From assembly GCA_029961685.1 (NCBI GenBank), contig JARWKL010000012.1, forward strand, positions 11,935,955-11,999,954: a stretch of DNA of 64,000 nucleotides, written 5' to 3'. Under the pieces are notes generated by a model. That model did no database searches. It saw nothing but the letters and a program-made list of their open reading frames with translations, and had not been told where the DNA came from. Source of the stretch: Aristolochia californica (Eukaryota; Streptophyta; Magnoliopsida; Piperales; Aristolochiaceae). Numbering within the stretch: the first letter of the stretch is position 1; every line of letters starts with the position of its first letter. Positions 63,467 through 64,000 of the stretch are shown piece by piece. The position numbers were made by a program, and so were the translations under genes.

Positions 63467-64000
63467 CTTGGAAAAGAAAACTTTTGTGTTCATTTGTGGT
63501 GTGTGAATAAATTTTCTATACATACATTTTTTATTGTTTTAATTTTTTTTCACACATAAACTCTAAAATTTTCATTTCGTTGTGATCTATTTCCTTTTTT
63601 GGTTTACGGGAAGAAGGGAGAGAGAAAACTCAAAGTTTTGATTTAAGAAAAAAGTGAACATCTAAAATGAAGATGCACAATGGACAAATGTAGGGAGAGA
63701 TAATTCCAAAGAGTGTTTGTAATTTTTAGGGTTTGTAAGATCTGTTTAGTTTTTATATCTCAGGTTTTGCAATCGTCGGGAAAACGGGGAGGCGGGTATT
63801 TTTAACTGACTGTTGACTTCCATTGATTACAAAAATATAGCCCGTTACTCATGATAAATCAAATTAAAATCATCTAGGATTGTTAGGTTAGCTTTTTGCA
63901 AACGGGCAAAATAATGGCTTGTTTGACTCGGGTAAATATCCCACTGCATGTTCACTTCAGAATTTAATGAGTGTTTGTTATTCTGATTAAAAGCTTTGGA

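Larger units (their letters stand above)
1..64000. repeat. Satellite array, ~672-bp monomer, whole window
   Basis: The same words recur about every 672 bp from the first base to the last: ACACGTGTTTTAAAA, GGATCCAAAGCTTTT, GATATTTACCCGAGTCAAAC, AACAATCATAGATGATTGTA, GACTTACGGATTGGGAGTCA, and a C-rich tract. I located 95 copies of the CACGTG-type anchor by reading. Two further units have lost it by deletion. Copies differ mainly by scattered substitutions and small indels. There is no non-satellite sequence anywhere, so both ends of the array lie outside the window. Base composition is strongly AT-rich by eye, apart from one C/G-run tract per unit. I cannot match the monomer to a named satellite family from memory. 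Cellular location (centromeric, pericentromeric, subtelomeric) cannot be decided from the sequence. Confidence 0.98.
26514..64000 (-). repeat. Right arm: ~57 monomers in reverse orientation
   Basis: All the words of the left arm appear here as their reverse complement. Anchor positions: 26609, 27281, 27956, 28629, 29302, 29976, 30649, 31322, 31994, 32670, 33345, 33870, 34543, 35217, 35892, 36563, 37237, 37912, 38530, 39205, 40248, 40923, 41594, 42268, 42942, 43615, 44289, 44960, 45391, 46065, 46736, 47411, 48085, 48759, 49428, 50103, 50775, 51449, 52119, 52795, 53469, 54138, 54810, 55480, 56154, 56828, 57497, 58171, 58845, 59516, 60189, 60863, 61536, 62212, 62853. Two more units, near 39.7 and 63.5 kb, lack the anchor because of deletions. 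Irregular spacings (525, 618, 1043, 431, 641) mark the deletions listed separately. Only variants A, B, C and their hybrids are seen. Confidence 0.96.
53475..64000 (-). repeat. Right-arm block 5: regular B-A-C higher-order repeat
   Basis: Window order A, B, C four times, then A, B, C (deleted) and A cut by the window end. Homologous units are spaced 2017-2018 bp apart (for example 55942, 57959 and 59977 for the A block start; 56616, 58633 and 60651 for B). This is the longest unbroken run of the basic trimer in the window. Confidence 0.92.

Noticed and set aside
1..64000. Dozens of 60-93 codon open frames as genes
   Set aside because: They recur in register with the 672-bp monomer, lack any recognisable domain, are broken in all C units, and several are created by deletion or inversion joins (26324-26542, 39666-39851, 39701-39883).
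1..64000. CRISPR array
   Set aside because: The repeat period is about 672 bp with no short direct repeats separated by unique spacers, and the sequence is clearly satellite-like.
1..64000. Transposable element, rRNA or tRNA genes
   Set aside because: No stretch departs from the monomer pattern long enough to hold one, and every gap between anchors is explained by satellite sequence plus small indels.

Overview
The whole 64 kb window is a eukaryotic satellite DNA array. One AT-rich monomer of about 672 bp (usual spacing 669-676 bp) is repeated about 97 times with no unique sequence between copies. I see no protein-coding gene, rRNA, tRNA, transposon, CRISPR array or other dispersed element. 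The many short open frames of 60-83 codons are the same few positions of the monomer recurring in register, and I do not regard them as genes. The organism cannot be named from this sequence. A long-monomer, AT-rich, higher-order-organised satellite fits a plant or another complex eukaryote (pericentromeric, centromeric or subtelomeric heterochromatin), but that is inference.

I counted monomers with an internal anchor, the E-box-like CACGTG in the word ACACGTGTTTTAAAA. 'Forward' means the orientation in which this anchor precedes the conserved GGATCC/AAGCTT pair. Bases 1-26509 hold about 40 forward units and 26514-64000 about 57 reverse units. The polarity flips once, at 26510-26513, giving two arms that converge tail to tail and a potential giant hairpin with a 58-bp non-palindromic centre.

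Four main monomer variants can be told apart by eye. A ends its conserved block with TATCATGAGTAA. B has TTCTCTAGTGAACG and TTCATTCGTAA. C has TTCTCAATGAACG (one base shorter) and TATCATCCGTAA. D has AGAATTACAAACG, GAAGTGATCGTG and CAAAATGCTGAC. The basic higher-order repeat is B-A-C (about 2018 bp, read forward). It is nearly perfect at 53.5-64 kb, interrupted at 26.5-53.5 kb, and partly visible at 1-5.5 and 24.8-26.5 kb. The left arm from 5.5 to 24 kb is instead dominated by variant D, which I did not see in the right arm. It includes a recent three-fold amplification of a 2021-bp D-D-A trimer at 17758-23820.

Superimposed on this are hybrid monomers, a 1344-bp B-C dimer duplication at 48345-51032, seven larger internal deletions mostly with short microhomology at the join, and one 152-bp partial duplication. 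These are the expected marks of unequal exchange and repair. Recurrent small structures worth testing are an 18-bp dyad (ACAATCATAGATGATTGT and variants), a cluster of palindromes, and a strand-polar C/G-run tract. Each occurs about once per monomer.
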